A stretch of 64,000 nucleotides of DNA from Colwellia sp. (GCA_013215385.1 JABSOY010000005.1:496001-560000), one strand, 5' to 3'; positions 18,070-28,072 are shown, numbered from the stretch's first letter. Notes: a model not told the origin generated them from the letters alone. Translations and numbers: made by a program.

Positions 18070-20676
18070 ATGAAGAAATCCCCGTTAATAATTAGCTTGT
18101 TAAGTGCATTAATAATAAACCAAGCCTCTGCCACTAATGAACTTGTAGCGTTTAATGCTTCGCAATGGAAAGAGATTAGTACGGCGAACAAACAGCAAGT
18201 CGCTCAGCATTATGCTGAGCTTAATAGTCGTGCGGTTAACGATAAAAAGTTTGAGTTAAATGTTGACCTATTGACCCAAGTCTTAGGTAACGAAAAAGAG
18301 CTAGTGTTAGACTTACCCTTGCCTAATGGACAGTTTGCTACGTTTAGATTATCCGCCAGTAGCGTAATGAACCGCGCTCTGGCAGAAAAATATCCATCAA
18401 TAAAAACGTTTACCGGTTATCAAGTCGATAAACCTGAAAATTATGGACATTTTGATATGACTCCTCATGGCTTTCACGGCGTTTTTACCTTTGAAAATGA
18501 TAAAGTTTTTATTGATCCTATCATGCGTAATAATCGTGCTACGTATCACAGCTATTTTAGAAAAGATGCGCAACCATTAAGCCTTAATGCTTTAGGAAAA
18601 CGATTACCACCAAGGCAGCACTTTTTAGCAACCAACCGCAATAAAAACACGCCATTAAGGACGAATAAAAAACAAGCAACTAACCTTATTACATATCGAA
18701 TTGCTGTAGCTACAACGGCTGAATATAGTGAGTTTCATGGCGGTACCAAAGAGCTGAGTCTTGCATCAGTAGTAACCATGTTAAACCGAGTCAATGAAGT
18801 TTATCAAAGAGACTTAGCGATAACGTTAGAGTTAGTGGCTAATAACGACAGTATTATTTTTCTTGATGCGGCCAGTGATCCATTTAAAAATACCGATGAA
18901 GATATTGATGTAATTACTGACGTAATTAATTCGGCTATTAGCGTTGACGCATACGATATTGGTCATATTGTCGGAACTGGTGGCGGGGGGCTCGCGGGGT
19001 TAGGCGTGGTCTGTAGTGAACAAAAAGCTGAAGGGCTTACGGGCAGTGACAGTCCAACCAGTGATTCGTTTCATATTGATTATGTCGCACACGAGATAGG
19101 TCATCAATTTGGTGCTGAGCATACGTTCAACGGTGCATTAGGTGGCTGTGAAGGAAATAGAGAAGCAAGCAGTGCATACGAACCTGGTAGTGCATCAACC
19201 ATTATGGGCTATGCCGGAATTTGTGCAGAACAAAACTTACAAAACAATTCAGATGCTTATTTTCATCTCCATTCAATTGAGCAGATTAGTGCCTTTACTG
19301 CCAGTGGCACAGGGAATACCTGCGGAGTGAAATCAGCTAGAAATAATAACATACCTAGCGTTAATGCCGGAAATAACTATAGTATTCCTGCCCGTACTCC
19401 TTTTACCTTAACGGGGCAAGCCAGTGATAGTGATGGAGATAGTTTATCCTATAGTTGGGAACAGTACGACTTAGGTACTATTTCTAGCACTAAAGAAGAG
19501 GACAATACCGACGATGGGAAACGGCCTTTATTTAGGGTTTTCGCTCCGAATAATATTAATAGCAGAACATTTCCACAGCTGAAAGATATTTTAGCTGCTC
19601 AGCAAAGTTACGGCGAAACTTTACCAACCACCACCAGAGAGCTAAATTTTCGCTTAGTGGTTAGAGACCATAAAAGTAATGTGGTCAATGATGCGATGAC
19701 AGTATCAGTTATAGGAAACGAACAAGGCTTTTCAATAACAGAGCCAAATGCTGGCGTTTCATGGCAAGGAGAGCAGCAAACTGTTACTTGGCATATTGCT
19801 GATACCGATAAACACCCCGTGTCTTGTGCGTCAGTAAATATTTCACTGTCTACCGACTCAGGCAATAATTTTAACCAAGTATTAGTGAGTGAAACGCCTA
19901 ACGATGGCAGTCAGCTTGTTAATTTACCCGATGTAAATACCGAAACAGCAAGAGTTAAAGTTGCGTGTAGTAACAACATTTTCTTTGCTATCAATACTGG
20001 TAATATAAAAATTAATAGCGCGGGTACTAGCGTTACTACCAAACCGGTCTTCGTCAGCCAAGAAGTGCTGGTCATCAATGAAGATGAAGGGTTTACGTTA
20101 AATAAAACCAAGCTAACTTTCAGTCAAAACCAAAATGTAGATAGTATTACACTTTTAGCCGGTGAAAATTATCAAGTTGAAAATCTAACATTAACACCTG
20201 CACTAAATTTTACCGGGGAATTATTACTAAAACTAACAGCGAGTAAAGGTCAGTTGACCAGTGATGAATTTACCGTAAAAGTAACGGTTACTGCGATTAA
20301 TGACGCACCGGTTATTATTGATGATTCAGCAAGTGTTATTGAAGATTCAAGTAACAATTCCCTTGATGTTATAGTTAATGATACCGATGTTGATAATGAA
20401 TCATTAACGATAAAGTCAGTCAGTTATGCAGGGAAAGGCCGTGTCGTTATTGAAAATAATAAAATAAGTTATAGTCCAGCCAAGGGGTTTACCGGCATTG
20501 AAAAAGTAACTTACTTAATCAGTGATGGCCAACTAGACAGTCAAATAGGAACTCTAACGGTAACCGTATCAGCTAAAGTAAAAAATGATAGTGGAAAATC
20601 ATCGGGTGGTGCAGGAATTTATTTGTTAATCTTAGTCTTAATGGCAACGGCACGACTTAAAAGGGTAAAAAAATGA
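18070..20676 (+). CDS. Secreted reprolysin-like zinc metalloprotease with GlyGly-CTERM-like tail
   Basis: I choose the ATG at 18070, which has GGAGAAG just before it and opens a good signal peptide (MKKSPLIISLLSALIINQASA); the track start adds 16 unlikely residues. The 868-residue product has a propeptide-like region and then a metzincin catalytic domain with HEIGHQFGAEH (HExxHxxGxxH) near residue 340 and a downstream Met-turn candidate (STIMGYAGIC). Ig- or PKD-like segments follow (about 425-560), then a second beta domain (about 570-660) and a cadherin-like repeat (NDAPVIIDDSASVIEDS, about 750-840). The end is SGGAGIYLLILVLMATARLKRVKK-like: Gly-Gly, a hydrophobic helix and basic residues. 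That is the GlyGly-CTERM sorting signal cut by rhombosortase in type II secretion hosts. A palindrome (ATTACATGTAAT, 18034-18045) lies upstream. Confidence 0.88.
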   Translation: MKKSPLIISLLSALIINQASATNELVAFNASQWKEISTANKQQVAQHYAELNSRAVNDKKFELNVDLLTQVLGNEKELVLDLPLPNGQFATFRLSASSVMNRALAEKYPSIKTFTGYQVDKPENYGHFDMTPHGFHGVFTFENDKVFIDPIMRNNRATYHSYFRKDAQPLSLNALGKRLPPRQHFLATNRNKNTPLRTNKKQATNLITYRIAVATTAEYSEFHGGTKELSLASVVTMLNRVNEVYQRDLAITLELVANNDSIIFLDAASDPFKNTDEDIDVITDVINSAISVDAYDIGHIVGTGGGGLAGLGVVCSEQKAEGLTGSDSPTSDSFHIDYVAHEIGHQFGAEHTFNGALGGCEGNREASSAYEPGSASTIMGYAGICAEQNLQNNSDAYFHLHSIEQISAFTASGTGNTCGVKSARNNNIPSVNAGNNYSIPARTPFTLTGQASDSDGDSLSYSWEQYDLGTISSTKEEDNTDDGKRPLFRVFAPNNINSRTFPQLKDILAAQQSYGETLPTTTRELNFRLVVRDHKSNVVNDAMTVSVIGNEQGFSITEPNAGVSWQGEQQTVTWHIADTDKHPVSCASVNISLSTDSGNNFNQVLVSETPNDGSQLVNLPDVNTETARVKVACSNNIFFAINTGNIKINSAGTSVTTKPVFVSQEVLVINEDEGFTLNKTKLTFSQNQNVDSITLLAGENYQVENLTLTPALNFTGELLLKLTASKGQLTSDEFTVKVTVTAINDAPVIIDDSASVIEDSSNNSLDVIVNDTDVDNESLTIKSVSYAGKGRVVIENNKISYSPAKGFTGIEKVTYLISDGQLDSQIGTLTVTVSAKVKNDSGKSSGGAGIYLLILVLMATARLKRVKK

Positions 20677-21059
20677 AAACATCCAAGTTTGCCTTGCTCT
20701 TAACAACTATCACATTTTTCGGTTTAGCAATGTCAGCTTGCAATAATGAAGCGATAACATCTAAAACAACAGTTAAAGAAGAGCCCATAGCGCATAAATT
20801 GAACCGTGTTGAACAAGCGTTAAGCGATGCCATAACTACGAAAGACTTTCGTTTATATGGTTTGTCTGGTCGCAGAATTGTATTGCCAGGTCTAGAAAAT
20901 AAAAATGTTGAAGAAATAAAAAAACGTTGTGGGATTCGATTATTATCAGGAACAGGTGATGTACTTAAGAACAGCCAAGACCGTGAAAATCGACGCTTAA
21001 ATTATCAGTTTGCGGTAAAAATAAATGAAAAACTTTATGCACTTTGTCTAAAAAAATAG
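20673..21059 (+). CDS. Small putative lipoprotein coupled to the metalloprotease gene
   Basis: The 128-residue product starts with a signal peptide whose end, FGLAMSAC, is an acceptable lipobox. The mature part is charged and has two later cysteines (KKRCGIRLL, YALCLKK). The ATG overlaps the protease stop by four bases (ATGA), so the two are very probably translated together. I do not recognise the family. The tight coupling suggests a role linked to the protease, for example an inhibitor, chaperone or anchor, but nothing in the sequence proves it. A hairpin follows the stop. Confidence 0.72.
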   Translation: MKTSKFALLLTTITFFGLAMSACNNEAITSKTTVKEEPIAHKLNRVEQALSDAITTKDFRLYGLSGRRIVLPGLENKNVEEIKKRCGIRLLSGTGDVLKNSQDRENRRLNYQFAVKINEKLYALCLKK

Positions 21060-21071
21060 TCAAGGATAAAC

Positions 21072-21100
21072 AGAAAGGCAAAGTGAACCTTTGCCTTTCT
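21072..21100 (+). terminator. Hairpin after the lipoprotein gene
   Basis: AGAAAGGCAAAG and CTTTGCCTTTCT form a perfect 12-bp stem with a five-base loop. The T-tail is weak (ACAT follows), so termination may be partial and the next two genes may get some read-through. Confidence 0.65.
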
Positions 21101-21113
21101 ACATAGGAACAAT

Positions 21114-21812
21114 ATGACGAGTAAAGATAAAATACTACTTATTGATGACGATATTGAACTGACGGTATTAATTAGCCAGTTTCTAACTTCAAATGGCTTT
21201 ATGGTTGAAGTTGAACATCATGGCGATAAAGCTAAGCAACGTATTCTCGATTATCAGCCAGATTTAATTGTTTTAGATCTTATGCTTCCTGGATTAGATG
21301 GTTTAACGATTTGCAAAGATATTCGTCATAGTTTTTTTGGCGCAATAATAATGCTAACCGCCTTAGATGACGATATTGACGAAGTCACCGGTCTAGAAGT
21401 TGGCGCTGATGATTATTTATGTAAGCCAATCAAACCACGGGTCCTATTAGCACATATTCGAGCACAGTTAAGACGTCAAACTGTCTTAACACAAGCTAAC
21501 CAACAAGATGTTCGCCGAGTAAGTCGAGGTGAATTAATGATTGATTCGAGAAAACGATTAGTGACTTATCAGCAAAAAGAGGTCAGTCTTTCTAGCGCGG
21601 AGTTTGATTTGCTTTGGGTACTATCTTTATCGGCGGGTGAAATTATTTCTCGAGATCAATTACATCTAGAAATATTCCGTCTTGAGTTTGACGGTTATGA
21701 CCGCTCCATTGATTTACGAATTTCTCGCTTACGAAAAAAGTTAGGAGACGATCCTAAAGAACCACAAATTATAAAAACCATACGAAATAAAGGCTATCTT
21801 CTTGCAGATTAA
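21114..21812 (+). CDS. OmpR-family response regulator, RstA/CpxR-like
   Basis: The 232-residue protein has a receiver domain (DDDIE acidic cluster, phospho-Asp in LIVLDLMLPGLDGL near residue 53, Lys in LCKPIKP near 105). The DNA-binding winged helix ends RSIDLRISRLRKKLGDDP...IKTIRNKGYLL. It is followed, with a small overlap, by its partner kinase. The pair most resembles RstAB in size and layout, but the stimulus and targets are unknown. Its place just after the protease and lipoprotein genes raises the possibility that it controls them. Confidence 0.88.
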   Translation: MTSKDKILLIDDDIELTVLISQFLTSNGFMVEVEHHGDKAKQRILDYQPDLIVLDLMLPGLDGLTICKDIRHSFFGAIIMLTALDDDIDEVTGLEVGADDYLCKPIKPRVLLAHIRAQLRRQTVLTQANQQDVRRVSRGELMIDSRKRLVTYQQKEVSLSSAEFDLLWVLSLSAGEIISRDQLHLEIFRLEFDGYDRSIDLRISRLRKKLGDDPKEPQIIKTIRNKGYLLAD

Positions 21813-23115
21813 TACACGAAAACCTATATTTGTTGTTATCTTGCTCTTGCTGATTAACTTCGTCGTGGCAAGCTTAATGAGCAACCATGTATATTATAAT
21901 TTAGAATTATACATATACGAGCAGTACAACGATTACCTCCTTGAAGTAAAGCAAGAAACGCATAAATTATTTGAACACTCAGCAAGTTCACAATGGCAAA
22001 AAAATACTACAATTTTAGCGAATAAGTTTGATGGACAATGCCATATTATTTCTCGTGCTGACAGCAAACTTGATGATTACGTTAAGTCGTACTTATTACA
22101 ACCACAAGCAAAATTTGGCTTTGTCGATATGGACAATGCGACGATATATTATCCGCTAAACGATGAGTTTACCGTGGAACTAGGACCCGTTGTTTTTAGT
22201 ACTTGGTTAACCTTTTTGAGTGACTGGTTTAGTTGGTTAACGGCTATTCTTTTAAACGCTATTTTAGCTTTTTTTTACTTAAGCCATATCGAAAGCAAGC
22301 GAAAAAAGTTGAGTGACGCAATTATTAATTTACCCTTCAACTTTGATGAACAAAAATCAGATGTTTACCATCACATTCAACAGCTCGCTTTACATATAGG
22401 TGAACTACAACAAGACAATGAAAGTCGTTTATTACTGCAACGTGACTTATTACACGGTGTTGCGCATGAGTTTAGAAGCCCTATGGCGAGAATTCAGTTT
22501 GCCTTAGATATGCTTGAAGAGTCTCCTGAAAACGAACAAGGGCAGCTGCGAAAAAGTATGCATACCTCGCTAGACGATCTTGATAAATTAGTGAAAGAGT
22601 TGCTGTATTACGCCAGATTGAAAGACAGTGAGTCAGCGCTGAGTTATAGAAAGGTTAGTTTAGCTGAGCTTTGTAAATCAGCTATTGAACAAGTGAGCCC
22701 TTTCTATCATGAAATAAACTTTGAGTTGAATGAATTGAGCTTTGATGCCGTTGATATTACCGCAGACGAAAACCTGATCAAGCGGATGATAGTGAACTTA
22801 CTCAGAAATGCTGGGCGTTTTGCAACATCGACTTGCCGAATTAGTCTTTATTTTACCGAACATGAGGTTACATTAGTTATAGAAGATGATGGTGTTGGTA
22901 TTCCTCCAGGGAAAATATCGCGTATCTTTGAGCCTTTTACCCGCCTAGATCCTAGCCGCTCAAGAGATTCTGGTGGTTGTGGTTTGGGTCTGGCAATTGT
23001 TGACTCGATTGTAAAAAAACATCATGGAGTCATAGAGGTTGTTAATGGCAAACTAGCAGGTGCATGTTTTCGAGTTAGTTTACCTTTGATTGACCGTTCA
23101 GAAATAGCCAGATAA
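21802..23115 (+). CDS. Sensor histidine kinase, RstB-like
   Basis: The 437-residue kinase starts at a TTG (21802) inside the end of the regulator gene; this start is needed to include the first membrane segment (about residues 8-27). A periplasmic region of about 110 residues and a second membrane segment (about 138-160) follow. The phospho-acceptor has HGVAHEFRSPMARIQFAL and the HATPase domain has NLLRNAGRFA, EDDGVGIPPG and GGCGLGLAIVDS. Together with the regulator it forms a complete two-component system. The RstB label is by likeness only. Confidence 0.87.
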   Translation: MQINTRKPIFVVILLLLINFVVASLMSNHVYYNLELYIYEQYNDYLLEVKQETHKLFEHSASSQWQKNTTILANKFDGQCHIISRADSKLDDYVKSYLLQPQAKFGFVDMDNATIYYPLNDEFTVELGPVVFSTWLTFLSDWFSWLTAILLNAILAFFYLSHIESKRKKLSDAIINLPFNFDEQKSDVYHHIQQLALHIGELQQDNESRLLLQRDLLHGVAHEFRSPMARIQFALDMLEESPENEQGQLRKSMHTSLDDLDKLVKELLYYARLKDSESALSYRKVSLAELCKSAIEQVSPFYHEINFELNELSFDAVDITADENLIKRMIVNLLRNAGRFATSTCRISLYFTEHEVTLVIEDDGVGIPPGKISRIFEPFTRLDPSRSRDSGGCGLGLAIVDSIVKKHHGVIEVVNGKLAGACFRVSLPLIDRSEIAR

Positions 23116-23116
23116 A

Positions 23117-24721
23117 TTAATATCCTATTTCACTGTCATCATCAATCACTGTCTCTAAATCAATTCCAAGTGCTAGCATAGCCGCTTGTTCATAAAATAA
23201 TTCAGTGTCAACAATTGGCCGCTTAAGTAACCATTGTTGATCAATATGCACGATTAGATTACTGCCAATAACGTCCACTTTGGCTATGTTTACAATAGAA
23301 GAAGTCTCAGCCGGTAATTGACCATCACTTTGGCGCTGTTGGCATAATAACGTTGCTAAGCGGAGCAGTGCACATAACTGTTTCAAGCTATCGCTTTTTA
23401 ATAAATACCATTGGTACTCGTTTAGTGATGATATTTTTTTTCGTTGATTACCGACTAACCAAGCAAGTGCTTGTTGTTGTTCTTGATTAAAGCCCGGCAA
23501 ATCACTATGTGTTAAAATATATTGGCCATGCTTTTGATAGCCAGAAGGGTTTATATCAATACCTAATTCGTGCAGCTGAACGGCAAACATTAATAGTTCG
23601 GCGTATATGGGCTCTTGTAATTGCCATTTTTTATCTACTTGCTGTAACCAGGTTTTTAACAGCTCTTGCACATTATGCACTTGAGCTTGGTCTACATTAA
23701 AGCGTTGCGCTAAGTTGTCGACACTACGCCAACGGATATTGTTAGCTAATTGGCCATGAAGTAAATTTTCGAGCTGTTCATATAAAACGCCTTCGCGTAA
23801 GGCATATTGACAGTAATCGAGTTCTTCAATTTCCAAGCTTTCCATTAATGCAATGGCGATAGCAACACCCGCGCAAATAAGCTCGCGACGACTTTCATGT
23901 AAACCCGCAATTTTTAATTCGTTACAGTGTTGGTGCTCAAGTAATTTTTTCTTTAGCTGTTTCAATTGTTTTAGTGAAAAGGGTTGTGGTAAAGCTTGTC
24001 CGGCATTTACTATTTTATAAATACATTTGAAAGTGCCTGAAGTGCCAATGGCTTGTTGCCAGCTTGATTTTTTAAAGCGTTTTATAAACGAATCAACTTC
24101 GTGTTTAGCCTTGCGAATAGCTTGCTTAAAATTACTTTCGCTGATAATTCCCGTTGAAAAGTATTCTTGACTAAGGCTGACACAGCCAATATTTAAACTT
24201 GCTAAGGTCATTATGTTTTGCTGCTTACCAATAATACATTCTGTACTACCACCGCCAATATCAATCACTAATTGCTGTGTTGAATTTTCGCTGTGGTGAG
24301 CAACACCCTGATAAATTAAACGCGCTTCTTCATGGCCTGAAATTACTTCAATATCGTAAGGAAAAACCTTGGCTGCTGCTTGTAAAAAAGTTTCAATGTT
24401 TTTTGCCTGACGTAAGGTATGAGTTGCGACAATACGAAAGTTTTCTTTGTTGAGGTGTTGAGCTGTGCTGGCTAAGTTGCCCAATGTTGTTACGCCACGA
24501 AAAATGGCTTCGTCACTTAATTCGTTATCAAAATTTAAGCCTTGAGCAAGTTTTACGCGATATTTCTCTGAATGCATTATCTGTAGTTCTTCTCCAACTT
24601 GCCTAGCAAGTACAAAGTGAAAACTATTTGACCCCATATCGAGAGCGGCAAAATATTGTTGCGGGGTGTCCGCTTTATTTTCGTTATTTTTTATTTTCAT
24701 AGGTAATTCAGTCGCGGGCAT
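23117..24721 (-). CDS. ppx: Exopolyphosphatase (Ppx/GppA family)
   Basis: Ppx removes terminal phosphate from polyphosphate; the related GppA acts on pppGpp. The 534-residue length fits Ppx. The phosphate-binding motif ALDMGSNSFHFVLAR is near residue 27 and DIGGGSTECIIG near 155, as in the ASKHA-fold phosphatases. An HD-like C-terminal domain follows (about residues 330-500). The ATG at 24721 is three bases after the ppk stop, so ppk and ppx form an operon, as in E. coli. A second in-frame ATG seven codons later is possible. Confidence 0.92.
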   Translation of the reverse strand: MPATELPMKIKNNENKADTPQQYFAALDMGSNSFHFVLARQVGEELQIMHSEKYRVKLAQGLNFDNELSDEAIFRGVTTLGNLASTAQHLNKENFRIVATHTLRQAKNIETFLQAAAKVFPYDIEVISGHEEARLIYQGVAHHSENSTQQLVIDIGGGSTECIIGKQQNIMTLASLNIGCVSLSQEYFSTGIISESNFKQAIRKAKHEVDSFIKRFKKSSWQQAIGTSGTFKCIYKIVNAGQALPQPFSLKQLKQLKKKLLEHQHCNELKIAGLHESRRELICAGVAIAIALMESLEIEELDYCQYALREGVLYEQLENLLHGQLANNIRWRSVDNLAQRFNVDQAQVHNVQELLKTWLQQVDKKWQLQEPIYAELLMFAVQLHELGIDINPSGYQKHGQYILTHSDLPGFNQEQQQALAWLVGNQRKKISSLNEYQWYLLKSDSLKQLCALLRLATLLCQQRQSDGQLPAETSSIVNIAKVDVIGSNLIVHIDQQWLLKRPIVDTELFYEQAAMLALGIDLETVIDDDSEIGY

Positions 24722-24724
24722 TAT

Positions 24725-26917
24725 TTACTCATGATTTTTAAACGTATCATTATCAATTGTAGACTCACTTTTAACATTTGACAGCTTAATTAACGCTTGT
24801 TGATCGAGAAATTCTTGCTCTTGTAAGTACTCATAAATAGCCATTTGGGAGCGAACTTTATCCTTGTTTCCTTGTTGCACATAGCGATTATTTTGCTGAC
24901 GATTAATGATTCTTGCCTTGGTATTATCTTTAAAGTGTAGTTCTAGAGTCTGTAAAATTCGTGCCTTCAAGCTTTCATCGTAAATAGGGCAGGCGACTTC
25001 AACACGGTTATCTAAATTTCTTTCCATCCAATCAGCTGAAGTAATAAAAACGTGTTTATTTCCTTGGTTATGAAAAACCATTACTCTAGGGTGCTCAAGA
25101 AACTGATCGACTATTGAGATGACTTTTATTTTTTCACTCATCCCTTTAACGCCCGGTATAAGTGAGCACATACCACGAATAATCAAACGAATAGTCACTT
25201 TAGCATTACTCGCAGCATACAGTTTTGTGATTAAACCTTTGTCGACTAAATTATTAAGCTTCAATATGATTTCAGCTTTATGACCTTGCTCGGCACTTTG
25301 AATTTCATGATCAATCATTTGATACAAACGTCGACGAGAGGTTAGAGGGGAAACGATTAAATGATTAAAACGAAAGCGTTTATAACTGTGTGAAATAAAA
25401 GAAAAAACATTATTTACTTCTTGGCAAATTTCTTTGTGTTGCGTAAACAGCGAAAAATCTGTGTATACCCGCGCATTGCTTTCGTGAAAGTTTCCGGTGC
25501 CAATATGGGCATACTTAACTTTTTGGTCATTTTCAATACGCGTGATCAAGCAAAGCTTTGCATGAATCTTAAGGGTTTCAATGCCAAATTCCACATGAAT
25601 ACCAGCGTCTTTCATTATTTTCGCCCATTCGATATTGGCTTGCTCGTCAAACCTTGCGCGTAGCTCAATAACCACGGTAACTTTTTTACCATTTTTTACC
25701 GCTTCAATTAATGAGTGAATAATGCGTGAATTCTTTGCCACACGATAAATATTAATTTTAATACTTTTTACCAAAGGATCATAAGATGCTTGTCTAACGA
25801 ACTCAGTAAAATGTCTAAACTTATGGTATGGGTAATACAGTAAAATATCGTGTTGTTGTATTGCATCAAAAACTGAATCAAACGCAGTGAAACGGCTAGA
25901 GGTTAGCGCAGGTAACTCTGATTTTTCTAAGTTTTTATTACCAATATTGGGGAATTGGATAAAATCTTTGAAGTGCCGATAACGAATGCCCGGCACTAGA
26001 TTATCAAGTTCTTTGATTTTAAGTGCTTTACGTAAAAATGTGGTCATATATTGCGGCATGTTGTGATCGTAAACTAGACGTACCACGTCAGCTTTTAATC
26101 GTTGTTTTAGTCCTTTAGACATTTGGTCAAGTAAACTTTCATCAAGGTCGTCTGTTAAATTGTACTCAGCATCACGAGTGAGTTTTATAGAATAAGCTTC
26201 TAACTCATCGTAGTGAAAAACCCCTTTAAAAAGCTTTTCAATAAAAAAATGTACCACATCATCAAGTAGCATAATGTATTGGTTTTTTCTTGGTTTATGT
26301 TCTGGGAAAAGCTTTTCGGGAATAAGAATAAAGCGCTGAATTTCTTCACGAGGAATCTCTACCAAGGCAAATTGCGTTTGTTCTGTTGGTGGTTGGTCGT
26401 CAGAACGCAATGCGACTAAAAAGTAAATGCCGTCATCATCAATACAATTAGATAAATGTGTCTTTGAATGAATGACAATTGGCGTTATGTGACGAATTAT
26501 TCGATTATCAAAATACTGCTCCAGCCACAATTTTTGGTCGTAACTCAGCTTGCTTTCAATGCTATTTGTTTGGTTGTTGTTAAAAAGAATTTCTATGTCG
26601 TTGTCAGCAAGTTGAGTAAAAATATGCTCAGCAACGCGCTTAAATTCTGTGGTAGAACAATTAACTTTTTCACTAATTTGTTGGTGGAGGAGTGTATTGG
26701 TTTTTTGCTCACTATTTTGAGCAACTTCTAAAATGGCGCGGCGACGAATACCTGCGATACGGACACGAAAAAACTCGTCTAAATTGGCTGAATAAATCCC
26801 TAAAAATCGAATGCGCTCAATTAATGGCACCGTTTCGTCGGCAGCTTCTTGTAATACCCGCTCGTTAAAAGAGAGCCAGCTGAGTTCTTTGTCAAAAAAG
26901 GTCGGTAACGTATTCAT
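24725..26917 (-). CDS. ppk: Polyphosphate kinase 1
   Basis: Ppk1 makes long-chain polyphosphate from ATP through a phosphohistidine. The 730-residue product is a little longer than the E. coli enzyme (688); the extra residues are at the Gln- and Asn-rich C-terminus. The N-terminal FFDKELSWLSFNERVL block is diagnostic. The phosphohistidine-bearing LKIHAKLCLITR and the HIGTGNFHESNARVYTD block follow, then the second site HVFITSADWMERNLDNRVEV. It is transcribed first in the ppk-ppx operon. No convincing Pho box is visible before it, although it lies near the Pho block. Confidence 0.97.
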   Translation of the reverse strand: MNTLPTFFDKELSWLSFNERVLQEAADETVPLIERIRFLGIYSANLDEFFRVRIAGIRRRAILEVAQNSEQKTNTLLHQQISEKVNCSTTEFKRVAEHIFTQLADNDIEILFNNNQTNSIESKLSYDQKLWLEQYFDNRIIRHITPIVIHSKTHLSNCIDDDGIYFLVALRSDDQPPTEQTQFALVEIPREEIQRFILIPEKLFPEHKPRKNQYIMLLDDVVHFFIEKLFKGVFHYDELEAYSIKLTRDAEYNLTDDLDESLLDQMSKGLKQRLKADVVRLVYDHNMPQYMTTFLRKALKIKELDNLVPGIRYRHFKDFIQFPNIGNKNLEKSELPALTSSRFTAFDSVFDAIQQHDILLYYPYHKFRHFTEFVRQASYDPLVKSIKINIYRVAKNSRIIHSLIEAVKNGKKVTVVIELRARFDEQANIEWAKIMKDAGIHVEFGIETLKIHAKLCLITRIENDQKVKYAHIGTGNFHESNARVYTDFSLFTQHKEICQEVNNVFSFISHSYKRFRFNHLIVSPLTSRRRLYQMIDHEIQSAEQGHKAEIILKLNNLVDKGLITKLYAASNAKVTIRLIIRGMCSLIPGVKGMSEKIKVISIVDQFLEHPRVMVFHNQGNKHVFITSADWMERNLDNRVEVACPIYDESLKARILQTLELHFKDNTKARIINRQQNNRYVQQGNKDKVRSQMAIYEYLQEQEFLDQQALIKLSNVKSESTIDNDTFKNHE

Positions 26918-27053
26918 CTTGCTTACTCAAATTCAATCGATAGTGCAGTTAAAACAAGTATATAAACAAAATGTGACGTTTTTATTATCGCGAATAAAAC
27001 CTTTTAAAAATAACGTAAGACAAAGTACTAAAAGCTAAACACAGACCACAATT

Positions 27054-27551
27054 TTAGCGTGAAACGTCAACCATCAAATCGTCGGCGAGGTTTTCCAATG
27101 CGTTTACTAAATTATCGGTTTGCTCGCTGTTCACAGATAAAGTTATTTTGGCTCTGAATAGTGCTTGTCCGGTATGCGGCGCATTGTCTTGGGAACTTAC
27201 TAGTTTTATCATGTTGCCACCTTGATGATGGATAACTGATGATATTTCTTGCACTATGCCTTCTCTGTCATTGGCGGTAAGTTCTAAGATAACATTAGCG
27301 CCATTATCACTCTGCTCAGGGCTGGTTTGTTCAATATTAACTTTAAAGTTTGTTAATTCGTTAAGGGCACTTTTAAGTGCATTGCAGTGCTCTTTTGCAA
27401 CGGCAACTTCAAGTACGCCGGTAAAGAAACCTGATAAATGATGCAAGCTACTCGTTTGCCAATTGCCTTGGTGTTCTTTAACCGTTTTTGATAAAAGTTC
27501 AACTAACCCTGGACGGTCTTCAGTGATAAATGAGATAACTAAATGATTCAT
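27054..27551 (-). CDS. gcvR: GcvR-type ACT-domain regulator
   Basis: The 165-residue product has two ACT domains. The first starts MNHLVISFITEDRPGLVELLS and the second LELTANDREGIVQEISSVIHHQGGN. This is the architecture of GcvR, which in E. coli binds GcvA and represses the glycine cleavage genes when glycine is low. No gcvA or gcvTHP genes are in the window. The gene is alone on its strand between the PilZ gene and ppk. Confidence 0.82.
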   Translation of the reverse strand: MNHLVISFITEDRPGLVELLSKTVKEHQGNWQTSSLHHLSGFFTGVLEVAVAKEHCNALKSALNELTNFKVNIEQTSPEQSDNGANVILELTANDREGIVQEISSVIHHQGGNMIKLVSSQDNAPHTGQALFRAKITLSVNSEQTDNLVNALENLADDLMVDVSR

Positions 27552-27603
27552 AATGTTCCTTAACTGAAAAGTATAAAAGTAAATAGCAAAATAAAGGGAG
27601 GGG

Positions 27604-27966
27604 CTAAGCTAAACGTGATAATTGTGAAAGTTCTTTATGCAGTTGGCTTTCGTCGCCTAAATTTAACTCTACTAAACGTCGTAAATGCGTAACACTGTCT
27701 ATATCAATGGCATTACATTGCAAGCCTACTTCGTTGTTTACTTCATGCACAACTGCAATGTGCATCTCAACCACAGATTCACCGTTAGCTAAGTCGAAAT
27801 GTAGTAAGCCAAGTTTACCTTTTAAGGAATGCTCTATATTAGGCATAGTGGCTAGCGCGCCATTTAAAGAAATGTCGTGGATAGTAACTGGATAGTTTTG
27901 CTGTTCAACCTCTAATATCGCATTGATTGAAAACAAAATTCGGGTGAATTGACGTCTATTTTCCAT
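27604..27966 (-). CDS. PilZ-domain protein, putative cyclic-di-GMP receptor
   Basis: The 120-residue product is almost only a PilZ domain. It opens with NRRQFTRI (RxxxR) and continues with the DISLNGAL (D/NxSxxG) motif, which together bind cyclic-di-GMP. It has no membrane segment or output domain, so it should act by protein contact, for example on motility or polysaccharide synthesis. Its neighbours (gcvR, ettA) give no clue to a partner. Confidence 0.88.
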   Translation of the reverse strand: MENRRQFTRILFSINAILEVEQQNYPVTIHDISLNGALATMPNIEHSLKGKLGLLHFDLANGESVVEMHIAVVHEVNNEVGLQCNAIDIDSVTHLRRLVELNLGDESQLHKELSQLSRLA

Positions 27967-28015
27967 TACTTAAGTTCAAATAATTAATCGTTAGCTTAAG
28001 CATAGCCGCCTTTTA

Positions 28016-28072
28016 TAAAAAAGGCACTTTATTCATCTGAATAATTAATAATTCATCAAAATTAAAGTGCCT
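28016..28072 (-). terminator. Terminator of ettA
   Basis: On the minus strand AGGCACTTTA and TAAAGTGCCT form the outer stem of a long hairpin that is followed by TTTTTT. An inner AT-rich stem (GATGAAT...ATTCATC type) extends it. It lies just after the ettA stop. Confidence 0.8.

Noticed and set aside
17871-18191. 106-residue minus-strand ORF over the repeat and protease start
   Set aside because: It crosses the structured repeat and the signal peptide codons of the metalloprotease, so it is a shadow.
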